From the NCBI GenBank assembly GCA_019685575.1, contig JABFQO010000013.1:1-52623 (forward strand): a stretch of DNA of 52,623 bases, read 5' to 3'. Below are positions 24,403 to 33,001 of this stretch, one piece after another. The stretch comes from Candidatus Bathyarchaeota archaeon A05DMB-4. GTDB lineage: Archaea; Thermoproteota; Bathyarchaeia; Bathyarchaeales; SOJC01. Position 1 is the first letter of the stretch. Every line of letters begins with the position of its first letter. The position numbers were made by a program, and so were the translations under genes. The notes below the pieces were generated by a model. That model did no database searches and had not been told where the DNA came from. It was given only the letters and a program-made list of their open reading frames with translations.

Positions 24403-25215
24403 TTATTCCTTCTCTATTATTGTTCCCACAAATTTTTCGTTGCGGAGAGCCTTCCGAACAGTGTCTCGTTTTGTGGCGTTAACGATTACTGTTCTAACTC
24501 CATGTTCAATAGCGGGAATTAGCTCAAGAATTTTTCCATACATTCCGCCGGTCACGTCGGTGGCTTTCGCTTTTTCAGCCCAACTGAGCGTCCTTTGTAA
24601 TTCTCTGAAACTTAATCTCGAAATTAACTGTGCTGAAGAGTCTTGCTTGGGGTCTGCTGTGTATAAGCCGTCGACGTCTACACCGACGATTATCCGCTCT
24701 GCGCCGAGGTTTATCGCAAGTTTTGCAATTAATTGATCACCCGAAAGTATTGCAAACCCTTTGTCCAAGTCAAGAACGGCGTCGCCGTAAAGAACCGGCA
24801 CGAAGCTGGTTTCTAACAATTTTGCAACAACATCGAGATCCATTTTTTCTATTCGACCTTGCTTCGTTAAAACAAAAGACGATGGCGCTACTCCTACTGC
24901 GGGAATATTATGCTCTATTAGAGCCTGCACAACTAGCCTATTCAAAACATTCATGGCGTCGTGGGTTCTTGAAAAGCCAATGATTTGTGACGAGTTTTTT
25001 AAGCCTTCGTTAATTGCGTATTGTTTCGCTAATGGATGCCCGAAACTGCCCCCACCGTGCACTAGGACAAGTGGTGAAACGTTAGCCTCTGCGATTTCAC
25101 GGGCAAGGTTTTCTATCACAAAAAAATTAGCCACAAAAGGCTTTTCTTTATGTGTTATCGCTGAACCGCCAAGTTTCAGAATCGTCGGCTTAGCTTTCAA
25201 TTCGCACACCCTCAT
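24403..25215 (-). CDS. Isopentenyl phosphate kinase
   Basis: This 270-residue kinase phosphorylates isopentenyl phosphate to IPP, the last step of the archaeal mevalonate route. It has the amino-acid-kinase N-terminus ILKLGGSAITHKEKP and the signature VLVHGGGSFGHP, whose conserved His is diagnostic for this kinase. Later comes YGDAVLDLDKGFAILSGDQL. ATG at 25213-25215 is chosen, overlapping the end of the mevalonate kinase gene by 26 bases; TTG at 25198-25200 with GGTG just before it is also possible. A longer frame to 25269 would overlap too much. Confidence 0.93.
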   Translation of the reverse strand: MRVCELKAKPTILKLGGSAITHKEKPFVANFFVIENLAREIAEANVSPLVLVHGGGSFGHPLAKQYAINEGLKNSSQIIGFSRTHDAMNVLNRLVVQALIEHNIPAVGVAPSSFVLTKQGRIEKMDLDVVAKLLETSFVPVLYGDAVLDLDKGFAILSGDQLIAKLAINLGAERIIVGVDVDGLYTADPKQDSSAQLISRLSFRELQRTLSWAEKAKATDVTGGMYGKILELIPAIEHGVRTVIVNATKRDTVRKALRNEKFVGTIIEKE

Positions 25216-26179
25216 CCGATTTCTTCGCAACGAAAGAGGCTCCGCCCGCCTCTTGGATTGCTTGTGCAACTTTTTTTAGTCGTCTATTTTCGGCGAGAGC
25301 GATCATGCAGCCTCCTCCTCCCGCGCCTGTGAGTTTAGCGCCCAACGCTCCTGCTTGTCTCGCGGCACAGATAAGCCTTTCAAGAAGTTCATTCGAAACA
25401 CCGACCGCGTAGAGCAGAGCGTGATTGAGGTTCATTAATTCGCCCAAACGGTCAACATCACCATGCCTTAGTGTTTCCACCGCTTGTGCAACTATTTCTC
25501 CACCAGCCTTTATAAGGGGGTTCACGATTGATGGATACTTTTCCTTTGCCCGCCGCACTTTCGCAACCAAATCTCCAGTATTACGCATAAGTCCCGTGTT
25601 GCCCACGACCAATGGAATTTCTCCCTTTACATCCAACCGCATAAACCCGTCTGCTCGACTATACCGAAGTACGCCGCCATAAGTCGCGATCGTGGGATCG
25701 ATGCCCGAGGGCGTTCCGTGCACGACGCGTTCGGCTTGATAGGCTACGTTGAAAATGTCCTCAGGCGAAAGTTTTACACCTAACAAGCAACCAGTCGCTT
25801 TAGCGGTGGCTGCTGCTACGGCTGCTGAAGAGCCAAGCCCCGCTGCTACGGGTATGTCGGAGCGAATTTCCACAGAAACGCCCGTATCACTTTTGGCTTG
25901 GTCGAGAATTTTTTGAACAGCCAATTTCACGGGCAAAAGTTCTTTTTCCGCCCTTTTCGGGCTTCCTTTTTCGGCTTGGAACCTTTCTTTTTCAAAAAAA
26001 CCCGAAACTCCCAGTTCAACAGAGTTGATGTAGACGCGTTTGTCTTTTCGGGGCTCCACGTACGAATATGCGCGTCTATCGATGGCTAGAACGACCGCGG
26101 GCTCGCCAAAAACCACGAAATGTTCTCCGAACAGAATAATTTTCGCCGGTGCCGAGGCAACGATGGTCAAGGCATACAC
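25190..26179 (-). CDS. mvk: Mevalonate kinase
   Basis: This 329-residue GHMP kinase phosphorylates mevalonate. It has the N-terminal SAPAKIILFGEHFVV motif, the ATP loop PVAAGLGSSAAVAAATA (about residues 109-125), the ERVVHGTPSGIDPTIATYGG segment and the C-terminal GAKLTGAGGGGCMIAL. The start is GTG at 26177-26179. It lies five bases downstream of the MEMO-like gene and overlaps IPK, so expression is tightly coupled. No phosphomevalonate kinase or decarboxylase is next to it, in line with the modified archaeal pathway. Confidence 0.95.
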   Translation of the reverse strand: MYALTIVASAPAKIILFGEHFVVFGEPAVVLAIDRRAYSYVEPRKDKRVYINSVELGVSGFFEKERFQAEKGSPKRAEKELLPVKLAVQKILDQAKSDTGVSVEIRSDIPVAAGLGSSAAVAAATAKATGCLLGVKLSPEDIFNVAYQAERVVHGTPSGIDPTIATYGGVLRYSRADGFMRLDVKGEIPLVVGNTGLMRNTGDLVAKVRRAKEKYPSIVNPLIKAGGEIVAQAVETLRHGDVDRLGELMNLNHALLYAVGVSNELLERLICAARQAGALGAKLTGAGGGGCMIALAENRRLKKVAQAIQEAGGASFVAKKSDEGVRIES

Positions 26180-26184
26180 CGCAA

Positions 26185-27039
26185 CTATTGTTGCCTAGAA
26201 AAAGCCACAGAAGCATAGCCGACAACAGCGGAAAAGTCGCCTGTAACGTCGCCGCTAGTCGCGTAGCGGAGCAGTTCCGCCTTTTTTGAGCCTAAAGCCT
26301 TGGCTGCCGTGATTAAAGCCGTTATGGGTCCGTAGCCGCAAGCCGTGATGCCCATGTTTTCTATCGTTGCGTAGAACCGTTTTTCGTCCAGTCTTTCAAC
26401 TGCCTCTAAGGCCAGTCTGTCCTTCTTTTCTGCGTTTTTATGGGGTTCGTAATGGGTCATGTCGCTGGAAGCGATTATCACGGCGTTTTTGCCGGCCAAA
26501 GCCTTTGCGGCAGCCTGACCAACTTCTCGGCTTGATTCCAAGTCTTGCATAAGAAACGCTATTGGAACAAACTTGAAACTGGAGCCGTACAAGTATTGAA
26601 GGAAGGGCAGTTGAACCTCGATGGAATGCTCGAGCGTATGTGCAGAATCGTCCACGTCTATGGTTTTTGCTTCACGCATAATAGCATCCGCAGTTACGGT
26701 GTCTATTTGTACGTCGCCGAAGGGCATACGCCATACGCCCTCGTTCATAATCGACAGTCCACTGCCCTGCCCCGTGTGGTTTGGACCAAATAGGACGACT
26801 ATGTCGGGTTTGCCGTCCAAAGCCAAATTATAATAACCATGCGCTGCAACAGGGCCAGAGTACATGTAACCAGCATGAGGACACACAAGCCCGACTATGT
26901 CACGTTCGCCTTTTTCTGAAACTCTCGGAAGTTTTCCCGGACCGAGCCGGTGCAAAAAGCATTCTTCAATCTGTGCTTTTAATGATTCTGGCGAAGCGGC
27001 GTAAAACGTGCCTGCTTGACATGGACGCCTAATCTTCAA
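26185..27039 (-). CDS. MEMO1-family protein (AmmeMemoRadiSam system protein B type)
   Basis: The 284-residue protein has the MEMO fold related to class III dioxygenases: RRPCQAGTFYAASPESL, VGLVCPHAGYMYSGPVAAHG with a conserved His, LFGPNHTGQGSGLS, LEHSIEVQLPFLQYL and ASSDMTHYEPH. It is conserved next to mevalonate genes in many archaea, though its biochemical role is not established. The start is TTG at 27037-27039, preceded by a G-rich ribosome site. It sits between rps2 and mvk in the long operon. Confidence 0.9.
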   Translation of the reverse strand: MKIRRPCQAGTFYAASPESLKAQIEECFLHRLGPGKLPRVSEKGERDIVGLVCPHAGYMYSGPVAAHGYYNLALDGKPDIVVLFGPNHTGQGSGLSIMNEGVWRMPFGDVQIDTVTADAIMREAKTIDVDDSAHTLEHSIEVQLPFLQYLYGSSFKFVPIAFLMQDLESSREVGQAAAKALAGKNAVIIASSDMTHYEPHKNAEKKDRLALEAVERLDEKRFYATIENMGITACGYGPITALITAAKALGSKKAELLRYATSGDVTGDFSAVVGYASVAFSRQQ

Positions 27040-27071
27040 ATTTTTAGATGCGCCCCCTCCGGTTTTTGGTG

Positions 27072-27794
27072 TTACGTTTCTTCTTCTTTTGTTACTTTAG
27101 CCTCGAAATCGTCGATGGTTTGGGTAAGGTTTTGGTCGGGTGGAAGTTCGCCTCGTTCGCGTAGGACTTGGCGAGCGAGAAGCCAGAAAATCACGGCGAG
27201 AGCGCGTCGTCCTTTGTTGTTTGTCGGGATAACCAAGTCAACACCCGTAAATTCATTGTCAGTGCTGCACAAACCGACCACGGGAACTCCCGCTGCGGCG
27301 GCTTCTTTAACCGCTTGGACGTCGGCTTTGGGGTCTGAAACCACGACTACGGCTGCGTCGATACGGTTGGGGTAAAGCGGGTTCGAGAACATTCCCGGCA
27401 CGAATCGTCCTATGAGCGGCGTGGCGCCGGTTACTTCGCAGAATTTTTTCACGGGCGTTTGTCCGTAAAGCCTTGCAGAGACAACGGCGATTTTTGACGG
27501 TTCGAAGCGGGCTAGGAATTTGGCTACTGTTCGGATGCGGTCGTCTGTTTTCTTCACGTCCAAGACGAACAACCCGTCTGGTCTGACACGGTAGATGAAT
27601 TGGCTCATGTCTTTTGTTTTCATGCGTGTGCCGATGTGGATGCCCGCCGAGAGTAAAGTGTCGCGTGGTAGCAGCAGGTCTTCCCCAACAACTAATCCGA
27701 CCTCTGCATCGTCTACGTTTTCTTTTACCTCTTCTTTAGCATCTTTAGTTTCTTCTGCTTCTTCCACTTCGTCTTTTTCTGTTTTCTCTGACAT
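27072..27794 (-). CDS. rps2: 30S ribosomal protein S2
   Basis: The 240-residue protein has an acidic 38-residue N-terminal extension followed by the S2 fold: LLLPRDTLLSAGIHIGTRMK, the YRVRPDGLFVLDVKKTDDRI segment, and the signatures GRFVPGMFSNPLYPNR and AAAGVPVVGLCSTDNEFTGV. It is a small-subunit assembly protein. The C-terminal acidic tail (VTKEEET) is typical of archaea. It follows enolase with a 12-base gap in the long operon. Confidence 0.95.
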   Translation of the reverse strand: MSEKTEKDEVEEAEETKDAKEEVKENVDDAEVGLVVGEDLLLPRDTLLSAGIHIGTRMKTKDMSQFIYRVRPDGLFVLDVKKTDDRIRTVAKFLARFEPSKIAVVSARLYGQTPVKKFCEVTGATPLIGRFVPGMFSNPLYPNRIDAAVVVVSDPKADVQAVKEAAAAGVPVVGLCSTDNEFTGVDLVIPTNNKGRRALAVIFWLLARQVLRERGELPPDQNLTQTIDDFEAKVTKEEET

Positions 27795-27806
27795 ACATTT
27801 TTACTC

Positions 27807-29060
27807 CTAAACAGGAAGTTTAATCATCCTCGCACGGTCGCCCAAAGTTTCTTCAATCCGAATAAGCGCGTTTATTTTTGCGATTCTTGAGCCTTCGACT
27901 ATGCCGGCTTTTATTATGGGAGCACGGAAGGCGACAGCAAGATGTGCGATGTGGGTGTCGTTCGTGTCTCCTGAGCGGTGGGAAACCACTCTAACGTATC
28001 TTGCGTCTCTTGCGATGCGTACTGTTTCCCAAGCGTCAGTTACGGTGCCAACTTGGTTGACCTTAATTATCAGCGAGTTCGCAGCGCCTTTTTCTACACC
28101 TTTTTGCAGCCGGTTCTTGTTCGTGACAAACAGGTCATCGCCGCAGACGAGAACCTTGTTACCTACTTCTTTGGTTAGTTTGGCGAAACTTTCGAAATCT
28201 TCTTCGTGAAATGGATCTTCCACGTAAATTAAATTATATTTGTCGATAAGCGTTGTCACGTATTCGTATTGTTCTTGAGTGGTTCGTTTCTTCTTTTCTC
28301 GAGCATAAACGTAACGTTTTTCCTTTTGATTCCATATCGCCGACGCGGCAAAATCTATTCCGAAGCGGCATTCAAAGCCCATCTGTTCGCAGACCTCGTC
28401 GCACGCTGCAGATATCACTTGTAAGGCCTCGGTGGCTGTAATGTTTGCAAGCCAAGCGCCTTCATCATCTCTTCCCCCGACAAAGTCGGGCTTCGTTTTT
28501 GCAAGAAGAATTCCGATTTTCTTGTGGAAGAGTATGTTTGCCTTTGCAGCGTTCAAGAAGGATGTGGCTTTGACTGGGAGAATGAGAAATTCTTGTATGT
28601 CGGGTACTTGGCCAACGGCGTGCTCGCCTCCGCTTAAGACGACTCCGAGAGGGTATGGAAGTTCGCATGCCAGATAGCCGGCTAGATGCCAGAATAAGGG
28701 GATTCTGAAAGAGTTAGATGCGGCTTTCACGGTTGCCAAAGATGTGGCGTAGGCGGTTTCGCCTCCAAGGTTGCTGAAGTTACTTGTTCCGTCTATTTCA
28801 TGTAGCAGTTTATCGATAAGCCCTTGGTTACTTGCATCTTTGCCTATAAGTTCCGGTGCGACTAGTTCTCGGAATTTTATTATTGCCTCGTCGACTCCGC
28901 CTTTTGGGTAATAAACGACTTCTGCCTTACCTTTGCTTGCTCCAGCGGGGGCAGAGGCTCTTCCGAAGCCTGATTCAGTTATTATGTCGACTTCAAGGGT
29001 TTCTTCACCCCGAGCGTTGAAAATCTTCCTTGCGAGTGCTTTTTTTATTATGGCTGACAC
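27807..29060 (-). CDS. eno: Enolase (phosphopyruvate hydratase)
   Basis: The 417-residue enzyme converts 2-phosphoglycerate to phosphoenolpyruvate. It carries GGVLSGGEHAVGQVPDIQEF-type substrate-loop residues (LSGGEHA), the magnesium ligands in IYVEDPFHEEDFE and VLVCGDDLFVT, the catalytic Lys in IIKVNQVGTVTDA and the RVVSHRSGDTNDTHIAHLAV segment. The start is GTG. It lies between rpoN and rps2, the usual archaeal arrangement; with apgM at 35725 it covers two steps of lower glycolysis in this window. Confidence 0.96.
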   Translation of the reverse strand: MSAIIKKALARKIFNARGEETLEVDIITESGFGRASAPAGASKGKAEVVYYPKGGVDEAIIKFRELVAPELIGKDASNQGLIDKLLHEIDGTSNFSNLGGETAYATSLATVKAASNSFRIPLFWHLAGYLACELPYPLGVVLSGGEHAVGQVPDIQEFLILPVKATSFLNAAKANILFHKKIGILLAKTKPDFVGGRDDEGAWLANITATEALQVISAACDEVCEQMGFECRFGIDFAASAIWNQKEKRYVYAREKKKRTTQEQYEYVTTLIDKYNLIYVEDPFHEEDFESFAKLTKEVGNKVLVCGDDLFVTNKNRLQKGVEKGAANSLIIKVNQVGTVTDAWETVRIARDARYVRVVSHRSGDTNDTHIAHLAVAFRAPIIKAGIVEGSRIAKINALIRIEETLGDRARMIKLPV

Positions 29061-29072
29061 ATGGAACCCTCT

Positions 29073-29300
29073 TTATTGTCCTCTCAACTGTTTTCCTTTT
29101 CCTGCTACTTCGTAGAACTTGATGATTTCGTCTGCAATTTCAATGTGCGAAAGTAACATGCGTCGGCAACAGTAACGTTTCACGCCTAAACTGTCCAGCA
29201 CTTTGCCCGCTTCTTCGCCTGCCTTAACTCTTCTGGCAAAATCTTCCCACTTGTCCGCGATTAGTTTGCCGCACGTAAAACAACGAATGGGTATAATCAT
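29073..29300 (-). CDS. rpoN: DNA-directed RNA polymerase subunit N
   Basis: The 75-residue subunit begins [18 protein letters not shown] and has the RPB10 zinc site CxxC (residues 7-10) with CC at YCCRR near residues 46-47. It bridges subunits D and B in the enzyme core. The ATG at 29298-29300 is chosen because it is the family start; the open frame runs further upstream but covers the end of rps9. Twelve bases separate it from enolase. Confidence 0.95.
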   Translation of the reverse strand: MIIPIRCFTCGKLIADKWEDFARRVKAGEEAGKVLDSLGVKRYCCRRMLLSHIEIADEIIKFYEVAGKGKQLRGQ

Positions 29301-29307
29301 CCTCGCG

Positions 29308-29724
29308 TCACCTGTAACTTTTCTGGTCTCTCGCTCTTGCACCCGGACCGCCGAATTTTTTAGGTTCTTTCCTTCTCGGGTCGCCGGCGAGCATGGTACG
29401 GTCATACGCCGTGAAGATTGTTTTCAAGTGAGTTTTCTTTGTCCATCGCCACAACCCTCTTGCCAGCGCCATTCTTGCAGCCTCGGCTTGCCCCATGAAC
29501 CCTCCGCCGAAGGTTTTAATGTCTATGTCAAGTTGTTTCCAAACATCGACTCCCGCAAGAAGTAATGGCTCCATGATTTTGTCACGCATAATTTTTGGTT
29601 CAAGAATTTCCAGGGCTATGTTGTTGACGCGGATTCGTCCTTTACCTGGCTTGAATGCCGCTTTTGCTATTGCGGTTTTGCGTTTTCCGCTTACGAGCAA
29701 GATTTTTGAACTTGGTTTTGACAT
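29308..29724 (-). CDS. rps9: 30S ribosomal protein S9
   Basis: The 138-residue protein shows [20 protein letters not shown] near the start, the [20 protein letters not shown] segment, [13 protein letters not shown] and the C-terminal [15 protein letters not shown] with the invariant Lys-Ser-Tyr-Arg end that reaches the P-site tRNA. ATG at 29722-29724 is preferred since GGTGA lies six bases before it; a GTG start nine bases upstream is less likely. It is one base from the rpl13 stop. Confidence 0.95.
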   Translation of the reverse strand: MSKPSSKILLVSGKRKTAIAKAAFKPGKGRIRVNNIALEILEPKIMRDKIMEPLLLAGVDVWKQLDIDIKTFGGGFMGQAEAARMALARGLWRWTKKTHLKTIFTAYDRTMLAGDPRRKEPKKFGGPGARARDQKSYR

Positions 29725-29725
29725 G

Positions 29726-30172
29726 CTACTCACCGCCTACGTTCCATCCGATTTCTTTCGCAAACTCGCCCACCGTGAAGTATGGGCATTTTAACTTCTG
29801 TGCGTTTGCGTGAGGTATGACTTGAAAACCTTTGTCTTTCATTTCTTCTGGGACGCCTATGAAAACCTTCAGCCTACGATAAGCCTGCTTTCCCTTCGGC
29901 CTAGACCAAGGTAACATGCCCCTTATGACCCGTCGGACTATTTGGTCCGGGCGTCTTCTATGGAAAGGTCCCTGTTTATAGTGTCCGACTTCTAGGAATT
30001 CTCGGGCTACTTTGAGTTTGCTTAGCCTTTTGCCGCTGATTACTGCTTTCTCAGCGTTCACTATGACCACGTTCTCGCCTTTCAACAGTCTCTTTGCCAC
30101 GTCACTGCCTAAACGTCCCAAGATTAGTCCTGATGCATCAACGATTACTGGCTGCTTAGCTTGAGTTTCCAT
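29726..30172 (-). CDS. rpl13: 50S ribosomal protein L13
   Basis: The 148-residue protein shows the L13 segments [19 protein letters not shown], the [16 protein letters not shown] region, [20 protein letters not shown] and the archaeal [15 protein letters not shown]. It is an early-assembly large-subunit protein that in archaea and eukaryotes lies near the exit side. It follows L18e by seven bases in the D-L18e-L13-S9-N block, which is conserved across archaea. Confidence 0.96.
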   Translation of the reverse strand: METQAKQPVIVDASGLILGRLGSDVAKRLLKGENVVIVNAEKAVISGKRLSKLKVAREFLEVGHYKQGPFHRRRPDQIVRRVIRGMLPWSRPKGKQAYRRLKVFIGVPEEMKDKGFQVIPHANAQKLKCPYFTVGEFAKEIGWNVGGE

Positions 30173-30179
30173 ACATTTT

Positions 30180-30542
30180 TCACCCGATAAGTTTCACGTT
30201 GGAGCCTTTCGGATTCTTCTTTATCAACTCCGAAAACGTAATGCACTTCCCATGCGCCCGCTTTATTTTCGACACGGCTGATTCGGAAAATGCAAACGCG
30301 GCGACTGTGACTGGATGGTCGACTGAACCCGCTCCTAAAACTTTGCCTAGAACCGCGACGGTCTCGTCTTTCTGGGTGTATCGGTTAATTTTGCTCAAGT
30401 TAACTGCAGTTCGCTTGCGTCTCGTTTTGGATAGCGCTTCTGAAATTTCACGCCAAATTGCGGCTTTGTTTTCGTGTGCTGCTTTTTCCAAGTAACGAAT
30501 AGCGTCTACGAGTTCGGGGTTAGTGGGTCTAGCTTGTTTCAT
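30180..30542 (-). CDS. rpl18e: 50S ribosomal protein L18e
   Basis: The 120-residue protein has PTNPELVDAIRYLEKAAHEN, the VNLSKINRYTQKDETVAVLG segment, GKVLGAGSVDHPVTVAAFAF and a C-terminal KCITFSELIKKNPKGSNVKL. It is a large-subunit protein. ATG at 30540-30542 is chosen because GGTGA lies five bases upstream; a GTG start at 30549-30551 would use that same site. It overlaps the end of rpoD by 14 bases. Confidence 0.95.
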   Translation of the reverse strand: MKQARPTNPELVDAIRYLEKAAHENKAAIWREISEALSKTRRKRTAVNLSKINRYTQKDETVAVLGKVLGAGSVDHPVTVAAFAFSESAVSKIKRAHGKCITFSELIKKNPKGSNVKLIG

Positions 30543-31350
30543 CTTTTTCACCAGCCAATTCCTTAAGAAAATCCGCCGTTTTTTTGTCTAAAATTTTAAC
30601 AGCTTCCTGCAGGATGCGTTCTGGAGGTAAGGCTCCTGTTGATTCCAAGTTAAATATGAAAGTGTTCTTGTCCCATGTCACTTCAACGGCCTTTGGATTT
30701 TTCGGACAAGCATCAACGCAGTCCAAGCAAAGCGTGCAGGCTAAAAGATTTCGCACTTCAACTTTCCCCTCTGCAACAGCAAACACGGCCTTCGGACACA
30801 CCTTGACGCATTCGCCACACGCATCGCACAGTTTAGGATTAATTTTTATCTGAGGCATATTCTTGTAAGCACACACAGCCACAGGCTGCCACTTTGCGTG
30901 CTCCTTTCCCCTTCCAAGCCGCACATCAGCCTCAAGTTTCAATTTCTGCCCAGGCGCAAGTTTAACTAACGGAATATTCGCACTCACGGGCACGATTGCA
31001 GCGTTCTCTGACACAAGGCTCCCTGAATAAACAGTCGTCGTATCTGTGGCTTCCACATCCAACGTAAGCGCCACACGACAAAGATTACAGCCAAACTTGC
31101 TTTTGCATACGCATTCTTCGCGAAGGTTGTAGGCATTCAAATCCGTCTTAATCGGAACCAACCCTAACCGATGCGCAAGCACCTCGTCCTGAATCATAGA
31201 AGAATTCTCGAGGATAACCACTTCATCAATCGCCATGCATGGAACCTCAGAGATAATAATGCGCCTCAAAGCGTTAACAAACGGCGCATCAGCGTCTCGA
31301 ATAACAAAACGTAAGTTGGTATCCGTTTTTTCGAGTATCTCAACATTCAT
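30529..31350 (-). CDS. rpoD: DNA-directed RNA polymerase subunit D, with two ferredoxin-type Cys clusters
   Basis: This 273-residue subunit is the alpha-like assembly subunit that pairs with subunit L. Residues 1-50 and 150-175 give the dimerisation domain (VNALRRIIISEVPCMAIDEV). Inserted in the middle is a ferredoxin-like domain with CDACGECVKVCPKA and CTLCLDCVDACPK, enough ligands for two 4Fe-4S clusters; many archaeal D subunits have lost one or both. The ATG at 31348-31350 (MNVEILEKTD) is the family start. A 111-base gap to rps11 may hold an internal promoter. Confidence 0.95.
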   Translation of the reverse strand: MNVEILEKTDTNLRFVIRDADAPFVNALRRIIISEVPCMAIDEVVILENSSMIQDEVLAHRLGLVPIKTDLNAYNLREECVCKSKFGCNLCRVALTLDVEATDTTTVYSGSLVSENAAIVPVSANIPLVKLAPGQKLKLEADVRLGRGKEHAKWQPVAVCAYKNMPQIKINPKLCDACGECVKVCPKAVFAVAEGKVEVRNLLACTLCLDCVDACPKNPKAVEVTWDKNTFIFNLESTGALPPERILQEAVKILDKKTADFLKELAGEKDETS

Positions 31351-31461
31351 TCTACTATTGCCCCTTTTCAAGAGAGCATCAATAGGATACGTGTGCCTTT
31401 CTATAGGAGAATAGGGCATTATTTCAATTTTTCTATAGCGAAAAGGAAAAAGGATGCAGGT

Positions 31462-31857
31462 TTAGACTCTTCTACCTCTCCGCCCACCCGGTCTTCTTGT
31501 TCCATCATGCGGAATCGGCGTGTTCTCCTCGATGCGCCCGATGCGGAAACCTGCTCTGGCGAGGGCACGTATCGCTGCTTGTGCGCCGGGTCCAGGTGTT
31601 CTTGCGTCTGAGCCGCCGGGTGCTCGGACTTTGATGTGGATGGCTGTAATTCCTTTGTCTTTGGCGATCGTGGCTGCTGCGCTTGCAGCTCGCATGGCGG
31701 CGTACGGTGAGGATTCTAGTCGGTCTTGTTTTACGAACATTCCGCCTGAGGTGCGGGCGATGGTTTCGGCGCCGGAGATGTCGGTGATGTGGATGATCGT
31801 GTTGTTGTAGCTGCTGTAAATGTGGACGACTCCCCATCTGTCGGTTTTTTTGCTCAT
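31462..31857 (-). CDS. rps11: 30S ribosomal protein S11
   Basis: The 131-residue protein has [20 protein letters not shown] near residues 9-28, the [20 protein letters not shown] segment, [20 protein letters not shown] and the C-terminal [17 protein letters not shown]. It lies on the small-subunit platform and contacts the Shine-Dalgarno helix. Its start overlaps the stop of rps4 by four bases (ATGA), a sign of coupled translation within the S13-S4-S11 block. Confidence 0.97.
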   Translation of the reverse strand: MSKKTDRWGVVHIYSSYNNTIIHITDISGAETIARTSGGMFVKQDRLESSPYAAMRAASAAATIAKDKGITAIHIKVRAPGGSDARTPGPGAQAAIRALARAGFRIGRIEENTPIPHDGTRRPGGRRGRRV

Positions 31858-32438
31858 TCTTCAGCCTCCTCTGGTCTGCCGCCGGTTTTCCGTTTTGGTT
31901 GTGGGGCATGTTTCGTTTCGGCGACGGCGATTTGGTGTATTGGATGTTCTGGGTTAGCTAAAGCGCTAGTTGGAGAGAACGTGATTTTTGCTTCTTCATC
32001 CTTGAGCACGAGGTAGCTTGGGGCGCGGACTCGTTTTTTGTCTATGGCTATGTGGCCGTGAATGATTAGCTGGCGGGCTTGATGGATTGATTTTGCCAAG
32101 CCTTTTCTGTGGACTAGTGTTTGGAGTCGTCTTTCAAGGATGTTTTCAATTGCCAAGTCTAAAACGTCGTCTAAAACTGCGGTCTCGGGTAGAATTCCCA
32201 GTCGATTGAGCCGGGTGAGGAGCTGTTTCTCCAATACTTCGCGTTGTTCTTGCGGCATGCCTAGTAGAGACCTGGCGATTCCTCTGAACCTTGAAAGCAT
32301 GGTTCTATGGCGCCATAGTTCATGTTTGTTGCGGAGTCCGTATTCGCCGAGGAGTTTGAGCTCTGCTTGGAGCGTGTCGGTTCGCCAGGGGAACCGTGGT
32401 GTCTCGTATTTTTTGCTTTGTTTTTTCGGGTCGCCCAT
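31854..32438 (-). CDS. rps4: 30S ribosomal protein S4
   Basis: The 194-residue protein shows the N-terminal [19 protein letters not shown], the long helical domain [20 protein letters not shown] and the S4 RNA-binding domain [20 protein letters not shown] followed by [20 protein letters not shown]. It is a primary 16S rRNA binder. It overlaps rps13 by one base and rps11 by four, so the three genes form a coupled unit at the head of the operon. Confidence 0.97.
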   Translation of the reverse strand: MGDPKKQSKKYETPRFPWRTDTLQAELKLLGEYGLRNKHELWRHRTMLSRFRGIARSLLGMPQEQREVLEKQLLTRLNRLGILPETAVLDDVLDLAIENILERRLQTLVHRKGLAKSIHQARQLIIHGHIAIDKKRVRAPSYLVLKDEEAKITFSPTSALANPEHPIHQIAVAETKHAPQPKRKTGGRPEEAEE

Positions 32439-32920
32439 TACTTCTTACTCTCCGCCGCTTTCGCCTTCTCCATAACTAGCTTTTTCTTGACGCCTAATGC
32501 TTTGCCGCTGCGTCCAGTGGTTTTTGTTCTTTGTCCGCGTACTTTTAAGCCATATGCGTGTCGGTAGCCTCGCCATGATTTGAGGTTTTTCATTTGTTCG
32601 ATATCCATTTTTTTGCGGAGTACAAGGTCTGAGCCGATTAGGTGTAAGTTTTTGCCCGTGTCTAGGTCTTTTTGGCGGTTAAAGTACCATGGGGGTAAAC
32701 CGTGTTTGTCTGGGTTTCGGATTATGTCCTCTATTTTTTCTACTTCTGCCTCCGTGAGCATGCCCACTCGGGTTTCGGGGTTGATTCCGGCTTTTCTGAT
32801 TATTGCTTGTGCCAAGTTTACGCCTATGCCGTTGATGTTCGGCAGTATGTAGGCTAGTTTTTCGGTGCCTGGCAGATCAGTTTCGGTTATTCTGACTATG
32901 TGACGAAATTCTTTGGACAT
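32438..32920 (-). CDS. rps13: 30S ribosomal protein S13
   Basis: The 160-residue protein starts with [20 protein letters not shown] and has the [19 protein letters not shown] segment, the [20 protein letters not shown] region and the Gly/Arg-rich [20 protein letters not shown] that contacts P-site tRNA. It heads the 16-gene leftward run that reaches gltX. A TATA box on the minus strand lies about 56 bases before the ATG. Confidence 0.97.
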   Translation of the reverse strand: MSKEFRHIVRITETDLPGTEKLAYILPNINGIGVNLAQAIIRKAGINPETRVGMLTEAEVEKIEDIIRNPDKHGLPPWYFNRQKDLDTGKNLHLIGSDLVLRKKMDIEQMKNLKSWRGYRHAYGLKVRGQRTKTTGRSGKALGVKKKLVMEKAKAAESKK

Positions 32921-32975
32921 TAAGTGGCCGTCCGCTTGATTCTTTAGGCTAACTACCGAAAAATAATGGATACTT

Positions 32976-32983
32976 TATTTAAA
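32976..32983 (-). promoter_or_regulatory. TATA box of the S13 ribosomal-mevalonate operon
   Basis: On the minus strand GGAAAG is followed by TTTAAATA, a purine-rich BRE-like element plus TATA box. It stands 56 bases upstream of the rps13 ATG at 32920, leaving room for a short leader. It is the only obvious promoter ahead of this operon in the 81-base gap to the tungstate ATPase gene. Confidence 0.5.
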
Positions 32984-33001
32984 CTTTCCTTCTTTGTGTT
33001 G

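Noticed and set aside
29301-29405. N-terminal extension of the rpoN frame
   Set aside because: Covers the end of rps9 and is not part of the family; the usual MIIPIRC start is present.
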